A DNA stretch of 64,000 bases, taken from Tsuneonella troitsensis (GTDB taxonomy: Bacteria; Pseudomonadota; Alphaproteobacteria; Sphingomonadales; Sphingomonadaceae). Of this stretch, positions 51,653-60,336 are shown piece by piece. The notes below the pieces were generated by a model. That model made no database searches and was not told where the DNA came from. It saw only the letters and a list, made by a program, of their open reading frames with translations. Location: assembly GCF_001441535.1 (NCBI RefSeq), contig NZ_LMAU01000002.1, positions 558,001 through 622,000 on the forward strand, read 5' to 3'. Each line of letters starts with the position of its first letter. Positions within the stretch are counted from its first letter, which is position 1. A program made the translations under genes and the position numbers.

Positions 51653-51877
51653 GTGGCGGACGGTCGCTCGTTCCGGAAGGGCGCGCAAGTGTCCTGGAAG
51701 TGGGGCGAGGGAACCGCGCACGGCAAGGTGGCGGAGCGGTTCGAGCGGCGCGTTCAGCGAACGATCAAAGGCTCCAGGATCGTCCGCAACGGGACGGCTG
51801 CGGATCCTGCCTACCTGATCGAACAGGAAGACGGCGGGAAGGTTTTGAAGCTCGGATCGGAAATCGCCTCGCGTTGA
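51653..51877 (+). CDS. DUF2945 (hypervirulence-associated TUDOR-type) protein
   Basis: The 74-residue protein starts with GTG two bases after the preceding stop. Its pattern, SFRKGAQVSWKWGEGTAHGKV and AYLIEQEDGGKVLKLGSE, fits the small DUF2945 family, named for a TUDOR-like fold; function is unknown. It is tightly packed with its upstream neighbour. Confidence 0.75.
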   Translation: MADGRSFRKGAQVSWKWGEGTAHGKVAERFERRVQRTIKGSRIVRNGTAADPAYLIEQEDGGKVLKLGSEIASR

Positions 51878-51904
51878 TCCGAGCTTCGGGCGGCGCTGCT
51901 GGCG

Positions 51905-53158
51905 CTAAAAAGCGGTGGGATTCTCGATCGGCGGATCGGTCCGGTGCGCGGTCGCATAGGCCTCGGCAGCCCGCAGCACCCGCTCGATATTGCCGCCGGC
52001 GATCTTCTGCAGATCCGCCCGCGAATATCCGCGGCGCGCAAGCTCGGCAAACAGCGCGGGATAGCCTGCGGCGTCCTCCGCCCCGACCGGGCCGGTTTCC
52101 ATCCCATCGTAGTCGCCGCCGATCCCGATGTGATCGACACCCGCAACCTTGCGGACGTGGTCGATGTGGTCGGCCCAATCCGACACGGTGGCGAGCACTT
52201 CGGGATTCGCGCTGCGCCATGCTTCCATGCCCGCGACGACCGCCTGCGGGTTGCCCCGCCACAGCGATTCCAGCCGCGCTTTCTCGGCAGCTTGCGACGC
52301 GCCCCACTGGCGCCGCTTCTCGCTGAGAAAGTCGGGATAGCCCACGACCATTACGATGCCGCCGTTCGACTTGAGGCGGGTCAGCACGCCGTCGGGCACG
52401 TTGCGGGCGTGGCCGTTGACCGCGCGCGCACCCGAGTGGCTGAACATCACCGGCACTTCTGTGAGGTCCAGCGTGTCGTTCATCGCGTCTTCGCTGACGT
52501 GGCTCAGGTCGACGAGCATGCCGAGCCGGTTCATTTCGCGGATGACGTCCTTGCCGAAGTCGGTCAGGCCGCCGTGGGCGGGCACGTCGGTCGCACTGTC
52601 GGCCCAGGGAGTGTTCTTCGAGTGCGTCAGCGTCATGTATCGCGCACCAAGCGCGTGCATCTGGCGCAGCACCGCGAGGCTCGAGCCGATCGAGTGCCCC
52701 CCTTCCATGCCGATGAGCGATGCCACCCTTCCCGCCTTCATGGCACGCTCCGCGCCGTCGGCGGTGGTGACCAGTTCGAGCCTGTCGGGATGCCGGGCGA
52801 TGATCCGCTTCATCACGTCGATCTGTTCCAGAGTGGCCTGCACGGCCTGCTGCTCGGTCAGGTTGGCGCTGATGTAGACCGACCAGAACTGCGCGCCGAG
52901 ACGACCCTGCGCGATACGCGCCAGGTCCGTGTGCATTGCCCCGATGTTCTTCGCAGGCTCGGCGGTGTCGGTGGTGTCGGCGAAATCGAAGCCGGCGATC
53001 ATGTTGCGATATCGGCTGCGGAGCTGCTCGGGCAGGTCGTTGTGTCCGTCCCAGACCGGCGTCGCCTTGAGTGCGGCTTCGGCGGTCTGCTCCGGGGTTT
53101 GCGCGGTTGCAGTGGTAGCGAGGCAAAGCGCACCGAGCGCAAGAACGGTCAATCGCAT
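51905..53158 (-). CDS. Membrane dipeptidase family M19 (renal dipeptidase-like)
   Basis: The 417-residue protein has a signal peptide (MRLTVLALGALCLATTATAQ), the metal-binding HND at 39-41 (VWDGHNDLP), and the later SHSGARAVNGHARN and GVDHIGIGGDYDGM motifs of M19 peptidases. It removes dipeptides, or possibly D-residue-containing peptides, in the periplasm. It is a single gene. Confidence 0.93.
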   Translation of the reverse strand: MRLTVLALGALCLATTATAQTPEQTAEAALKATPVWDGHNDLPEQLRSRYRNMIAGFDFADTTDTAEPAKNIGAMHTDLARIAQGRLGAQFWSVYISANLTEQQAVQATLEQIDVMKRIIARHPDRLELVTTADGAERAMKAGRVASLIGMEGGHSIGSSLAVLRQMHALGARYMTLTHSKNTPWADSATDVPAHGGLTDFGKDVIREMNRLGMLVDLSHVSEDAMNDTLDLTEVPVMFSHSGARAVNGHARNVPDGVLTRLKSNGGIVMVVGYPDFLSEKRRQWGASQAAEKARLESLWRGNPQAVVAGMEAWRSANPEVLATVSDWADHIDHVRKVAGVDHIGIGGDYDGMETGPVGAEDAAGYPALFAELARRGYSRADLQKIAGGNIERVLRAAEAYATAHRTDPPIENPTAF

Positions 53159-53365
53159 CGATCGGCTCCTGGATTTAGGGCGAACGCGACCGCGATCACC
53201 GTTTTGGCAAGACTACGTATCGCCTTGCCATTGGGCTGCAAATTCATTTTCGGACGAGAGCCATGCTCCATCCGTAAGAGGCAATGTCAATCTGACCCTG
53301 TGCGGAAACGATCGCGTGCGTTAGGGGCTGGCGATGCGGCAAAACGCGATCCAATTGTTTCCAGC

Positions 53366-53773
53366 ATGATCCGGACCGGTTTCCGCTGGCTGCTTGCCAT
53401 CTTCTATGCGGTCGCCGGGTATTTCCATCTCGCGGCACCCGCGCCATTTCTCACTATAACGCCCGCGTGGGTTCCGATGCCGGAAAGCGTTGTGGCGGCG
53501 ACCGGGATCGCCGAACTGGCGGGAGCGGCAGGGCTGCTGCAATCGCGGTGGCCCGAGCTTCGGCGAGCGGCCGGTATCGGGCTGGCACTCTATGCGCTGT
53601 GCGTCTGGCCCGCCAACTTCCAGCATATGGTGCTGGACATGGACCGAGCGGATGGCGGCCTGGGGCTAGGTTACCACATTTCCCGGCTTGCCTTTCAGCC
53701 GGTGCTGATATGGCTGGCGCTGTGGGCGGGCGAAGCGACCGACTGGCCGTTCGCCCGCCCAGCAGGCAAGTGA
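53366..53773 (+). CDS. DoxX-like membrane protein
   Basis: The 135-residue protein has four hydrophobic helices starting with RWLLAIFYAVAGYFHL and PFLTITPAWVPMPESVVAATG, and AGAAGLLQSRWPELRRAAGIGLALYALCVWPANF, which fit the DoxX/DUF2177-type family of small respiratory-associated membrane proteins. The function is uncertain. The ATG at 53366 is the first methionine that gives a membrane N-terminus; frame continuity upstream is an antisense shadow of the dipeptidase. Confidence 0.7.
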   Translation: MIRTGFRWLLAIFYAVAGYFHLAAPAPFLTITPAWVPMPESVVAATGIAELAGAAGLLQSRWPELRRAAGIGLALYALCVWPANFQHMVLDMDRADGGLGLGYHISRLAFQPVLIWLALWAGEATDWPFARPAGK

Positions 53774-53783
53774 TCCCGAAGGA

Positions 53784-54035
53784 TCAGCTCATGTGCTTGG
53801 AAACGGCACCGGTCATCTTGAACATCGAAATCTGTTCGCTGCCGATCACCTTGCCCAGGGTGGCGTCGGGATTGATCATGCGCTTATCCTTCGAATCCTG
53901 AAGGCCGTTCTTCTTGATGTAGTCCCACACCTTGGAGGTGACCTGTGCACGGGTCATCGGACCCTTGCCGACGACGGATTCCAGGTCTCCCGTCAGGTTC
54001 ACGGGCTTCTGCAGAGCGTTATTCTTGCCAGCCAT
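53784..54035 (-). CDS. SWIB/MDM2-domain protein
   Basis: The 83-residue protein is almost entirely one SWIB domain (GPMTRAQVTSKVWDYIKKNGLQDSKDKRMINPD). The fold is best known from eukaryotic chromatin-remodelling complexes and from Chlamydia, and is common in alphaproteobacteria and Bdellovibrio as a small free-standing protein of unknown function. It may bind DNA or topoisomerase. It converges with the DoxX gene; 257 bp separate it from the S41 start. Confidence 0.88.
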   Translation of the reverse strand: MAGKNNALQKPVNLTGDLESVVGKGPMTRAQVTSKVWDYIKKNGLQDSKDKRMINPDATLGKVIGSEQISMFKMTGAVSKHMS

Positions 54036-54292
54036 GATTAGTGGTCCTTTCCTGCTTGGCTATGGAGGCGATCCTAGGCGCTCCACCGCCTTACTGCGAG
54101 GGCGCAAGGCCCCGGGAGCCGAGTTTTCGACAGGCGCGAGAGGTATTTCGGCCTAAATCGCCGAATTATTGGGCGTTGTCGGCAAGATTCGTTTGCCCAA
54201 GTGCCGTTGCAACGGCATTTTGCACTGATACGGTCGTGGTGGGGATCGGGCCGAATAGAAGCATAATCGATGGATCAGGAAGGTATTTCACC

Positions 54293-55738
54293 ATGAGCAT
54301 GGGTCGCACTTCGCTCTCGATAGTCCTCGCAGCCTCCCTTGCCTCTTGCGGGGGCGGGGGCAGCAGTGGCGGCGGAAATTTCGGCAACGCTCCGACGCCG
54401 ACGCCGACGCCTTCGCCAACTCCGACGCCAACCACCAGCGCTTGCGCCCTTTCGGCACGCCAGGATTTCGCGAAGGCGGTCATCGACGAGTGGTACCTGT
54501 TCCCTTCGCTCGTCGACAGTTCGGTCAACAAGGCGAGCTATTCGACCGTCCAGGGCTACATCGATGCGCTGGTCGCGCCGGCCCGCGCGCAGTCGCGTGA
54601 TCGCTTCTTCACCTACATCACCTCGATTGCCGAGGAGAACGCATTCTTCAATTCCGGCTCCAGCGCCGGCTTCGGCGTTCGACTCGTTTACGATACGACG
54701 CAGAACCGCGTTTTCGTGGCCGAAGCCTTCGAGAATGCCCCCGCCCTTGCCGCGGGCATCGATCGCGGAACCGAGATTGTCGCAATCGGCACGAGCTCGA
54801 GCAACCTGCAGACGGTCAATAATCTGATGGCTTCGGGCGGACCGCAGGCGGTGGTGAATGCGCTCGGCCCCAACACGGCGGGCGTCTCGCGCGTGCTGCG
54901 CATCAACAACGGCGGGACCGTTAGCGAAGTTACCGTCGCCAAGACCGAGTTCGCGCTCGATCCGGTTTCGAACCGGTACGGCGCAAAGGTGCTGAACGAC
55001 GGCGGAAAGCTGGTCGGCTACATCAACCTGCGCACCTTTATCGATACCGCGGATGCGGATCTCCGCGCGGCGTTCGCCAACTTCAAGTCGCAAGGCGTGA
55101 CGGAAGTGATCGTCGACGTGCGATACAATGGCGGCGGGCTCGTGCGCATCGCCGAACTGTTCGGTGACCTTCTCTCGGCCAACCGGGTCGGGCAGGTGTT
55201 CAGCCGGACGACGTTCCGCGACAGCAAGGCCGCAAACAATACGACCAAGACTTTCGCCGCCCAGACCCAGGCCATCGCGGCGACGAAGATAGCATTTATC
55301 GGCTATTCCGGCACCGCTTCGGCAAGCGAACTGGTGGCAAACGCGTTCATTCCGTACCTGGGCACGAACACGGCCCTTATCGGCGGCAACACTTTCGGAA
55401 AACCGGTCGGGCAAATCGCATTCGACAGGGCGGAGTGCGACGACCGGATGCGGGTGACCGCGTTCCAGACCGAGAACCGCGACGGCCAGGGCAACTATTA
55501 CACCGGCCTGGCCAGCGTTTTCCCCCGCACGTGCGCGGCACCCGACGACATCTTCCGGCAATTGGGAGATCCGCAGGAGGCGGCGATCAAGGCTGCACTC
55601 GATTTCCTGGGTGGCCGGACCTGCACGCCGATCGCATCGTCCGGTGGTATCGGGACTCAATCGACCGGTCAGCGCCGCGAGCCGATCAGGCCCGAACAAC
55701 CCACCGCAGCGCAGCGCGAGATGCCCGGCGCCTTCTAG
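54293..55738 (+). CDS. S41 (C-terminal processing) peptidase lipoprotein
   Basis: This 481-residue protein has a signal peptide with lipobox (ASLASC, Cys19) followed by a glycine/serine stretch and a proline-threonine linker. The tail-specific protease domain includes a PDZ-like part (AFENAPALAAGIDRGTEIVAI) and VDVRYNGGG with the catalytic Ser in GYSGTASASELVANAF. It probably cleaves unstructured C-termini in the periplasm or on the outer membrane. AGGAAGG lies before the ATG at 54293. The same lipobox-glycine-PT architecture is seen in the S8 protein at 48-50 kb. Confidence 0.88.
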   Translation: MSMGRTSLSIVLAASLASCGGGGSSGGGNFGNAPTPTPTPSPTPTPTTSACALSARQDFAKAVIDEWYLFPSLVDSSVNKASYSTVQGYIDALVAPARAQSRDRFFTYITSIAEENAFFNSGSSAGFGVRLVYDTTQNRVFVAEAFENAPALAAGIDRGTEIVAIGTSSSNLQTVNNLMASGGPQAVVNALGPNTAGVSRVLRINNGGTVSEVTVAKTEFALDPVSNRYGAKVLNDGGKLVGYINLRTFIDTADADLRAAFANFKSQGVTEVIVDVRYNGGGLVRIAELFGDLLSANRVGQVFSRTTFRDSKAANNTTKTFAAQTQAIAATKIAFIGYSGTASASELVANAFIPYLGTNTALIGGNTFGKPVGQIAFDRAECDDRMRVTAFQTENRDGQGNYYTGLASVFPRTCAAPDDIFRQLGDPQEAAIKAALDFLGGRTCTPIASSGGIGTQSTGQRREPIRPEQPTAAQREMPGAF

Positions 55739-55749
55739 GTTCCGGCGCT

Positions 55750-56349
55750 CTAGCTTTGTGCAGGATCGCGCGCGAGCGATCCGATCAATAGTCGTTCGGC
55801 ACGATCGCGCGCACTTCCTTCGGGCAGGCCGAGGGAGCGCGCAAGCGCCGGGCCCATGAGCGCGTTGCCGAGCGCCAGCAGCACGAGGGTCAGCGTCGTT
55901 TCGTGCAGCGCCAGGACGCCGCTGTGGGTGTCGGCTTCCTCCGGCGCGATTTCGTCGATCAGCTCGTGAATCGTCTCTACGATCGGGTCGAGCGCGTCTT
56001 CGTTGCCGGTGAGCAGCATCCAGCTGGCCAGTGCGCCCGCGCCTTCCTTGTCGAAGGCGTCGAAGGTCAGGTCGACCACTTCGCGCGGCGAACCCAGCCC
56101 CGCCCGGCTCGCGCGGACCGCTTCCTTGATCGTCTCGCAGACCGTTTCGGCGAGGTGCTGCGCCAGCGCCTTCTGCAGGCCCGATGCCGAGCCGAAATGG
56201 TGGAGCAGGTTCGCATGGGTGCGCCCGATACGCCCAGCCACCGCTTTCAGCGTGACCGCCTGGGGTCCTGTCTCGATCAAGAGGTGGCGCGCCGCCTCGA
56301 GAGCGGCCGTACGCGATTCTTCAGGCTTAAGGCGCTTGCGGGTGGCCAT
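55750..56349 (-). CDS. TetR-family transcriptional regulator
   Basis: The 199-residue regulator starts MATRKRLKPEESR and has the N-terminal HTH (AVTLKAVAGRIGRTHANLLHHF). A six-helix ligand-binding domain follows. It is divergent from the predicted metal-dependent hydrolase, with the two operator-like repeats between them, so it probably represses both genes. The second methionine of the frame (56349) is preferred over 56355 because the basic start matches family members. Confidence 0.88.
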   Translation of the reverse strand: MATRKRLKPEESRTAALEAARHLLIETGPQAVTLKAVAGRIGRTHANLLHHFGSASGLQKALAQHLAETVCETIKEAVRASRAGLGSPREVVDLTFDAFDKEGAGALASWMLLTGNEDALDPIVETIHELIDEIAPEEADTHSGVLALHETTLTLVLLALGNALMGPALARSLGLPEGSARDRAERLLIGSLARDPAQS

Positions 56350-56410
56350 CGTCATTGCGACTAGTCCGCCGAGGCGCGTGGAACAAGCTGCCAAAGTCGA
56401 AGGCCATTAT

Positions 56411-56452
56411 TGACACTGATGTCAGTTGACCGTACTTACATTGATGTCAGTT
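56411..56452. promoter_or_regulatory. Duplicated TetR operators
   Basis: The 15-bp sequence ACAYTGATGTCAGTT occurs at 56413-56427 and 56438-56452 (offset 25 bp). The first copy contains a perfect palindrome (TGACA-CTGA-TGTCA, 56411-56424); the second has one changed base in each of the corresponding positions. They sit just before the hydrolase start at 56468, and the spacing of about 2.5 helical turns suits two TetR dimers. Confidence 0.7.
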
Positions 56453-56467
56453 AAAGGACCTGATTCG

Positions 56468-57349
56468 ATGAATGCTCCTGCCAAGTTCGATCTCGCTCCC
56501 GCTGCTCGTTCCACCGCTACGCCGGACGATCTGGAGATCGTGATCCGCGACCGCCGCTTCCTTCGCGGCCAGAAGGCGAAGCGCTGGTGGCTGAACGGAG
56601 ACCCGATCGCCACCGCATGGTTCAACGCGCTGAGCGCGACCTTCCCGCGCGGCGAAGCCTTCTTCATCGAATCCGTCCGCGCCTTCCGCGACGGGGCCGA
56701 TCCCAAGCTTGCCGGCGAGATCCGCGCGTTCATCCGCCAGGAAATCAACCACACGCGTGAGCATATCGTGCTCAACAAGCTGGCCGAAGACAGCGGCTAC
56801 GATATCGCGTTCATCGACCGCCGCGTCGAGGAGCTGCTCGCGCTGCTCAAGGATCGCCCCGCCTACCTCAATCTCGCGGCGACGATGGCGCTGGAGCACT
56901 TTACCGCGATGTTCGGCCAGGAACTGCTCGCCAACCCCGCGCACCTGAAGGGTGCCGAGGGCGACCTGGGCGACATCTGGCGCTGGCATTCGGTCGAGGA
57001 GATCGAGCACAAGGGCGTCGCCTACGACACTTGGCTGCACGCCACGCGCGACTGGAGCCGCTGGCGGCGCTGGAAGGTGAAGAGCCTGATCATGCTGATC
57101 GTCACCAAGCGCTTTATCGGCAACCGCGTGAAGGACATGAAGGACCTGCTGGCCCAGGACGGCCCGACCGGCTGGAAGGTGACCGCGCGGATCTGGGCAT
57201 ACCTGCTCGTCCGCCCCGGCTTCCTGCGGCGCATAGCCCTGCCGTGGATGGCGTTCTTCCTGCCCGGCTTCCATCCCTGGAACGAGGACGATCGCCACCT
57301 CATCAGCAAGCACGAGGGCGAATTCGCGGACGCGCTGCTGCCGTCCTGA
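56468..57349 (+). CDS. Predicted metal-dependent hydrolase (PF10118 type)
   Basis: This 293-residue cytosolic protein shows the family pattern: WWLNGDPIATAWFNALSATFPRGEAFFI, then conserved histidines and glutamates (FIRQEINHTREHIVLN, TMALEHFTAMFG, HSVEEIEHKGVAYD) of a ferritin-like diiron helical bundle. The activity is unknown; neighbours elsewhere suggest fatty-acid or lipid modification. It lies directly after the TetR operators, so it is the likely target. A strong terminator follows. Confidence 0.82.
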   Translation: MNAPAKFDLAPAARSTATPDDLEIVIRDRRFLRGQKAKRWWLNGDPIATAWFNALSATFPRGEAFFIESVRAFRDGADPKLAGEIRAFIRQEINHTREHIVLNKLAEDSGYDIAFIDRRVEELLALLKDRPAYLNLAATMALEHFTAMFGQELLANPAHLKGAEGDLGDIWRWHSVEEIEHKGVAYDTWLHATRDWSRWRRWKVKSLIMLIVTKRFIGNRVKDMKDLLAQDGPTGWKVTARIWAYLLVRPGFLRRIALPWMAFFLPGFHPWNEDDRHLISKHEGEFADALLPS

Positions 57350-57370
57350 TCGCCCTGTCGCGGAACCAAG

Positions 57371-57405
57371 AAGCGCCGCTCCGGTCCAGCCGGGGCGGCG
57401 CTTTT
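57371..57405 (+). terminator. Factor-independent terminator (bidirectional)
   Basis: AAGCGCCGCTCCGG (57371-57384) pairs with 57390-57403 over TCCAG, with one G-T pair, and ends in TTTT (57402-57405). It lies 21 bases past the hydrolase stop and also upstream of the convergent GNAT stop, so it can end transcription from both sides. Confidence 0.8.
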
Positions 57406-57409
57406 CGAT

Positions 57410-57943
57410 TCATGCGGCTCGCATGACCGGGTCGGATTGCTCGTCGAGATCGAGCGCGTATTCCACGGACTGCACCTCGGCACCGCGCGCGCAGCTATGC
57501 CGTGCACGCACCTTGCCGGTCGGCACGAAGCCCAGCTTGCGGAGCACGCGCCCCGACGCGGGGTTGTCGACAAAGTGCCCCGCGCTCAGACGGCGGTGGC
57601 CGAGCAGGCGCGCAATCTCGATCACGCCCCGGCCGGCCTCGGTCGCGAAGCCCTGTCCCCAGAACGGCCGCGCGATCCAGTAGCCGATCTCGAAGTCTTC
57701 GCCGTCGCGGCCCAGACCTGCACACCCGATAGCCTTGCCGGTGTCGGGCCGCACGAGCAGGAAACTGGGGCAGCACAGGTCCTGCCCCCGCGAGACGAAT
57801 TCGCGCGCCTCTTCGGGTCCATAGGGCCAGGGCGCGCGGGCGAGGTTCATCACCACGCCCTCGTCCGCGATTCCGCCCAGAACCGCTTCCCAGTCTTCGG
57901 GCCAAGCGGGCCGCAGGAACAGCCTCTCCGTCCGATGAAACAC
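57410..57943 (-). CDS. GNAT-family N-acetyltransferase
   Basis: The 177-residue enzyme uses a GTG start at 57943 preceded by AGGAGATGG. It has the RimJ/RimL-like pattern (TERLFLRPAWPEDWEAVLGG, then EIGYWIARPFWGQGFATEAGRGV with the acetyl-CoA loop, and NPASGRVLRKLGF). It may acetylate ribosomal proteins, other N-termini or small amines. It stands alone, convergent with the hydrolase. Confidence 0.87.
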   Translation of the reverse strand: MFHRTERLFLRPAWPEDWEAVLGGIADEGVVMNLARAPWPYGPEEAREFVSRGQDLCCPSFLLVRPDTGKAIGCAGLGRDGEDFEIGYWIARPFWGQGFATEAGRGVIEIARLLGHRRLSAGHFVDNPASGRVLRKLGFVPTGKVRARHSCARGAEVQSVEYALDLDEQSDPVMRAA

Positions 57944-58037
57944 GTGCCATCTCCTCTTTGTCCGCCCGCTAGCCGCGGCGCGTGACACTCTCGTTGCGCC
58001 GCCCCTTCGGGTCGACGATCGGTGAGGGAGATACGAC

Positions 58038-58149
58038 AAGAGGGAGACGGGCCCCCTGATTTCTCAGGATGGCCCCATCTCCCTCTTCGTGCCGGATTTT
58101 ACCTCCGGCGGGGGACCATCCAGAGGACGGCCCCTTTTTCGGGTCGTCC
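58038..58149. ncRNA. Structured spacer after rpmA, candidate small RNA or complex terminator
   Basis: Three hairpins lie in a row: arms AAGAGGGAGA at 58038-58047 and 58078-58087 with inner pairs CCTGA/TCAGG, then GCCGGA/TCCGGC at 58091-58109, then a 9-bp stem at 58125-58149. On the minus strand they follow the rpmA stop (58152) directly. No T-run is seen, so the strand and role are open. Confidence 0.4.
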
Positions 58150-58151
58150 GA

Positions 58152-58421
58152 TTATTCCGCGGCCATCGCCTGCATGTCGACCGAGACGTACTTGCGACCG
58201 AGTTTGCCGGCGTGGAATCGCACGCGACCTTCGACGAGCGCGAACAGGGTGTGATCCTTGCCCATGCCGACGCCGCTGCCCGGGTAGAACTTCGTCCCCC
58301 GCTGGCGCACGATGATGTTGCCCGGAATCACTTCCTGGCTGCCGAACTTCTTGACGCCGAGGCGACGGCCCGCGCTGTCGCGGCCGTTGCGGGACGAACC
58401 GCCTGCTTTTTTATGTGCCAT
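58152..58421 (-). CDS. rpmA: 50S ribosomal protein L27
   Basis: The 89-residue protein has the usual [20 protein letters not shown] start, [24 protein letters not shown] and a typical C-terminus. The N-terminal tail reaches the peptidyl transferase centre. It lies 17 bp after rplU on the same strand, the conserved order. Confidence 0.98.
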   Translation of the reverse strand: MAHKKAGGSSRNGRDSAGRRLGVKKFGSQEVIPGNIIVRQRGTKFYPGSGVGMGKDHTLFALVEGRVRFHAGKLGRKYVSVDMQAMAAE

Positions 58422-58438
58422 TGTTTCGTCCTACCTTC

Positions 58439-58942
58439 TTACTTGTCGGTCTTCTTGGCGGCCGGCTTCTTGGCCGGGGCCTTCTTGTCGGCAGCGGGCT
58501 TCGCGTTGGCCTTGGGCGCCGCAGCCTTCTTCGGAGCGGCGGCTTCCTTCTTCGGCGCTTCGGCCTTGGGAGCAGCTTCCGCCTTCGGAGCTTCCGTCTT
58601 CGGAGCGGCGTCCGCCTTCGGCGCGGCCTTCTTCTCGGCCTTGCTGTCGCCGACCGAAACGATGCGCAGCAGAGTCATCTGCTGGCGGTGACCCGCCTTG
58701 CGACGATAGTTGTGCCGGCGGCGCTTCTTGAAGACGATGACCTTTTCGCTCTTCGCCTGGGCGATGATCTCTGCCGAGACGACGGTCTTGGCCGCGTCGG
58801 CGATCTTGTCGCCTTCGCCGGCGAGGAGAACGTCGCCCAGCGTGATCGTGTCGCCGGCGTCACCCGCCAGCTTCTCGACCGCGATCTTGTCTCCGGCGGC
58901 AACCCGGTATTGTTTGCCGCCCGTACGCACTACTGCGAACAT
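58439..58942 (-). CDS. rplU: 50S ribosomal protein L21 with a long Lys/Ala/Pro tail
   Basis: The first 103 residues are a standard L21 ([39 protein letters not shown]), followed by some 60 residues built of [14 protein letters not shown]-type repeats. The extension, rich in lysine, alanine and proline, is characteristic of sphingomonads and may bind rRNA or be disordered. It is cotranscribed with rpmA. Confidence 0.97.
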   Translation of the reverse strand: MFAVVRTGGKQYRVAAGDKIAVEKLAGDAGDTITLGDVLLAGEGDKIADAAKTVVSAEIIAQAKSEKVIVFKKRRRHNYRRKAGHRQQMTLLRIVSVGDSKAEKKAAPKADAAPKTEAPKAEAAPKAEAPKKEAAAPKKAAAPKANAKPAADKKAPAKKPAAKKTDK

Positions 58943-59146
58943 CGGTTCTTCACTTCCGCTTTACGTGTGTGGCCACCCGTCTAAAGGCGGCGAAACCGGA
59001 ACGCCCGTGAGGGGTCCCGGAAAGATGGGTGCCGTTAGGGGAACGATCCCGCCAAGTCAACGCCCCAGTAGGAAATGCGGCACGGTTTGCAGGTTCGACC
59101 CGTGCAGATGGTTTCGCGACGCAGTTCGCGTGCTAAAGGCTCTTCG

Positions 59147-59644
59147 GTGAAAATTCTACGCGCGGTTCCCGTCCTTTCGATCGCCCTGACCCTGGGCGCA
59201 TGTGCCACGTCGGGCGACTACCCCTCGCTGGCCCAACGCCCGGCCGAGCGCGTGGAAGGTACGTTCACTCCGGAGCAGGCTGCACCGGTTGCCCCCGTTC
59301 CGATCACCCCGACAGCCGATCTCGCCGCACGCCTGGCCGAGAATGCCCGGCAGGCCGAAGCGGCGCACCGCGAATTCGTATCTGCCGTCCCTTCGACCGA
59401 ACGACTGGCAAGCGGCGCCGGGGCGATCGGCACCGATAGCTGGGCAGCAGCCCAGGTAGCGCTGGCGAATCTCGATTCGATTCGCAGCCGGGTCGCCGTG
59501 AACCTTGCGGACCTCGATTCGCTGTGGGTCGATTCGACGATCGAGCCCGGCCCGCGCGAAGCGATCGGATCGGTGCGCAGCAACGTGGAGGCGCTCGTCG
59601 CGGAGGAAGACGCCGTGCTTGCCAGGCTACGCGGCCGGCTGTGA
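59147..59644 (+). CDS. Predicted lipoprotein (165 aa)
   Basis: The protein starts at GTG 59147 and has a lipobox (SIALTLGAC, Cys18). The mature part is helical (AARLAENARQAEAAHREFVSA; RSRVAVNLADLDSLWVDSTI). Its stop overlaps the start of the Fnr-type gene (GTGA), so the two genes are coupled. No family match is known to me; a role as an envelope stress or regulator partner is only inferred from coupling. Confidence 0.7.
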   Translation: MKILRAVPVLSIALTLGACATSGDYPSLAQRPAERVEGTFTPEQAAPVAPVPITPTADLAARLAENARQAEAAHREFVSAVPSTERLASGAGAIGTDSWAAAQVALANLDSIRSRVAVNLADLDSLWVDSTIEPGPREAIGSVRSNVEALVAEEDAVLARLRGRL

Positions 59645-60333
59645 CCGCGCTTGCCTGCAGCACCTGCGCCGTGCGCGACCGCGCAGCGTGCTCGGTGCTG
59701 GAGGATGAGGAAAGGGAAGCGCTCGCATCGGTCGGCCGCACCCGCACGCTCTCTCGCGGCGAAACCCTGTTCGCCGCAGGGGACGAATCCTCCGCCTGCG
59801 CGACGCTGATCAGCGGCGCGTTGAAGATCAGCGCTACTGATGCCGCGGGCGATGAGCGAATTCTCGCGCTCGTCCACCCCTCCGGTTTCGTGGGCGAGAT
59901 GTTTTCGCCCTTCGCCCATTACGATGTCGTTTCGCTGACCGACAGCACCCTGTGTGTTTTCGCCGGTGCCGAAATGGAACGCGCGATCAGCCGTTATCCC
60001 GCCTTGGCTACCGCCCTCTTGCGCCGCTCCCAGGAAGACCTGCACGCGGCGCGCGATCTGCTCGCACTTTCGGGCAAACGCGATGCGGCATCGAAGCTCG
60101 CCGCGCTGATCCTGGGCTTTGCCCACGGGGCAAGCGATTCGTCTTGCCATCCCTCGCCCATATTCGACCTTCCCCTTACGCGCGGGGAGATGGCGGGGAT
60201 GCTGGGGATTACCATCGAAACGGTCAGTCGCCGTCTGTCGGCATTCGAGCGCGACCGACTGATCCGGCGCGACGGAGCGCGCGGGATCGTGCTCAAGGAT
60301 CCCGCGCGCCTCGCCGCGCTGGCACAGCTCTAA
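59641..60333 (+). CDS. Fnr-type transcriptional regulator
   Basis: The 230-residue protein has an N-terminal cluster Cys6, Cys9, Cys17, with Cys53 further on, the pattern of FnrL-type oxygen sensors (CxxC-x7-C plus one more). A cyclic-nucleotide-type sensor domain follows, then a winged HTH with ETVSRRLSAF, the recognition helix of FNR proteins that reads TTGAT half-sites. It should hold a [4Fe-4S] cluster lost in oxygen and switch anaerobic genes. The GTG start at 59641 overlaps the stop of the lipoprotein gene. Confidence 0.88.
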   Translation: MTALACSTCAVRDRAACSVLEDEEREALASVGRTRTLSRGETLFAAGDESSACATLISGALKISATDAAGDERILALVHPSGFVGEMFSPFAHYDVVSLTDSTLCVFAGAEMERAISRYPALATALLRRSQEDLHAARDLLALSGKRDAASKLAALILGFAHGASDSSCHPSPIFDLPLTRGEMAGMLGITIETVSRRLSAFERDRLIRRDGARGIVLKDPARLAALAQL

Positions 60334-60336
60334 GGC

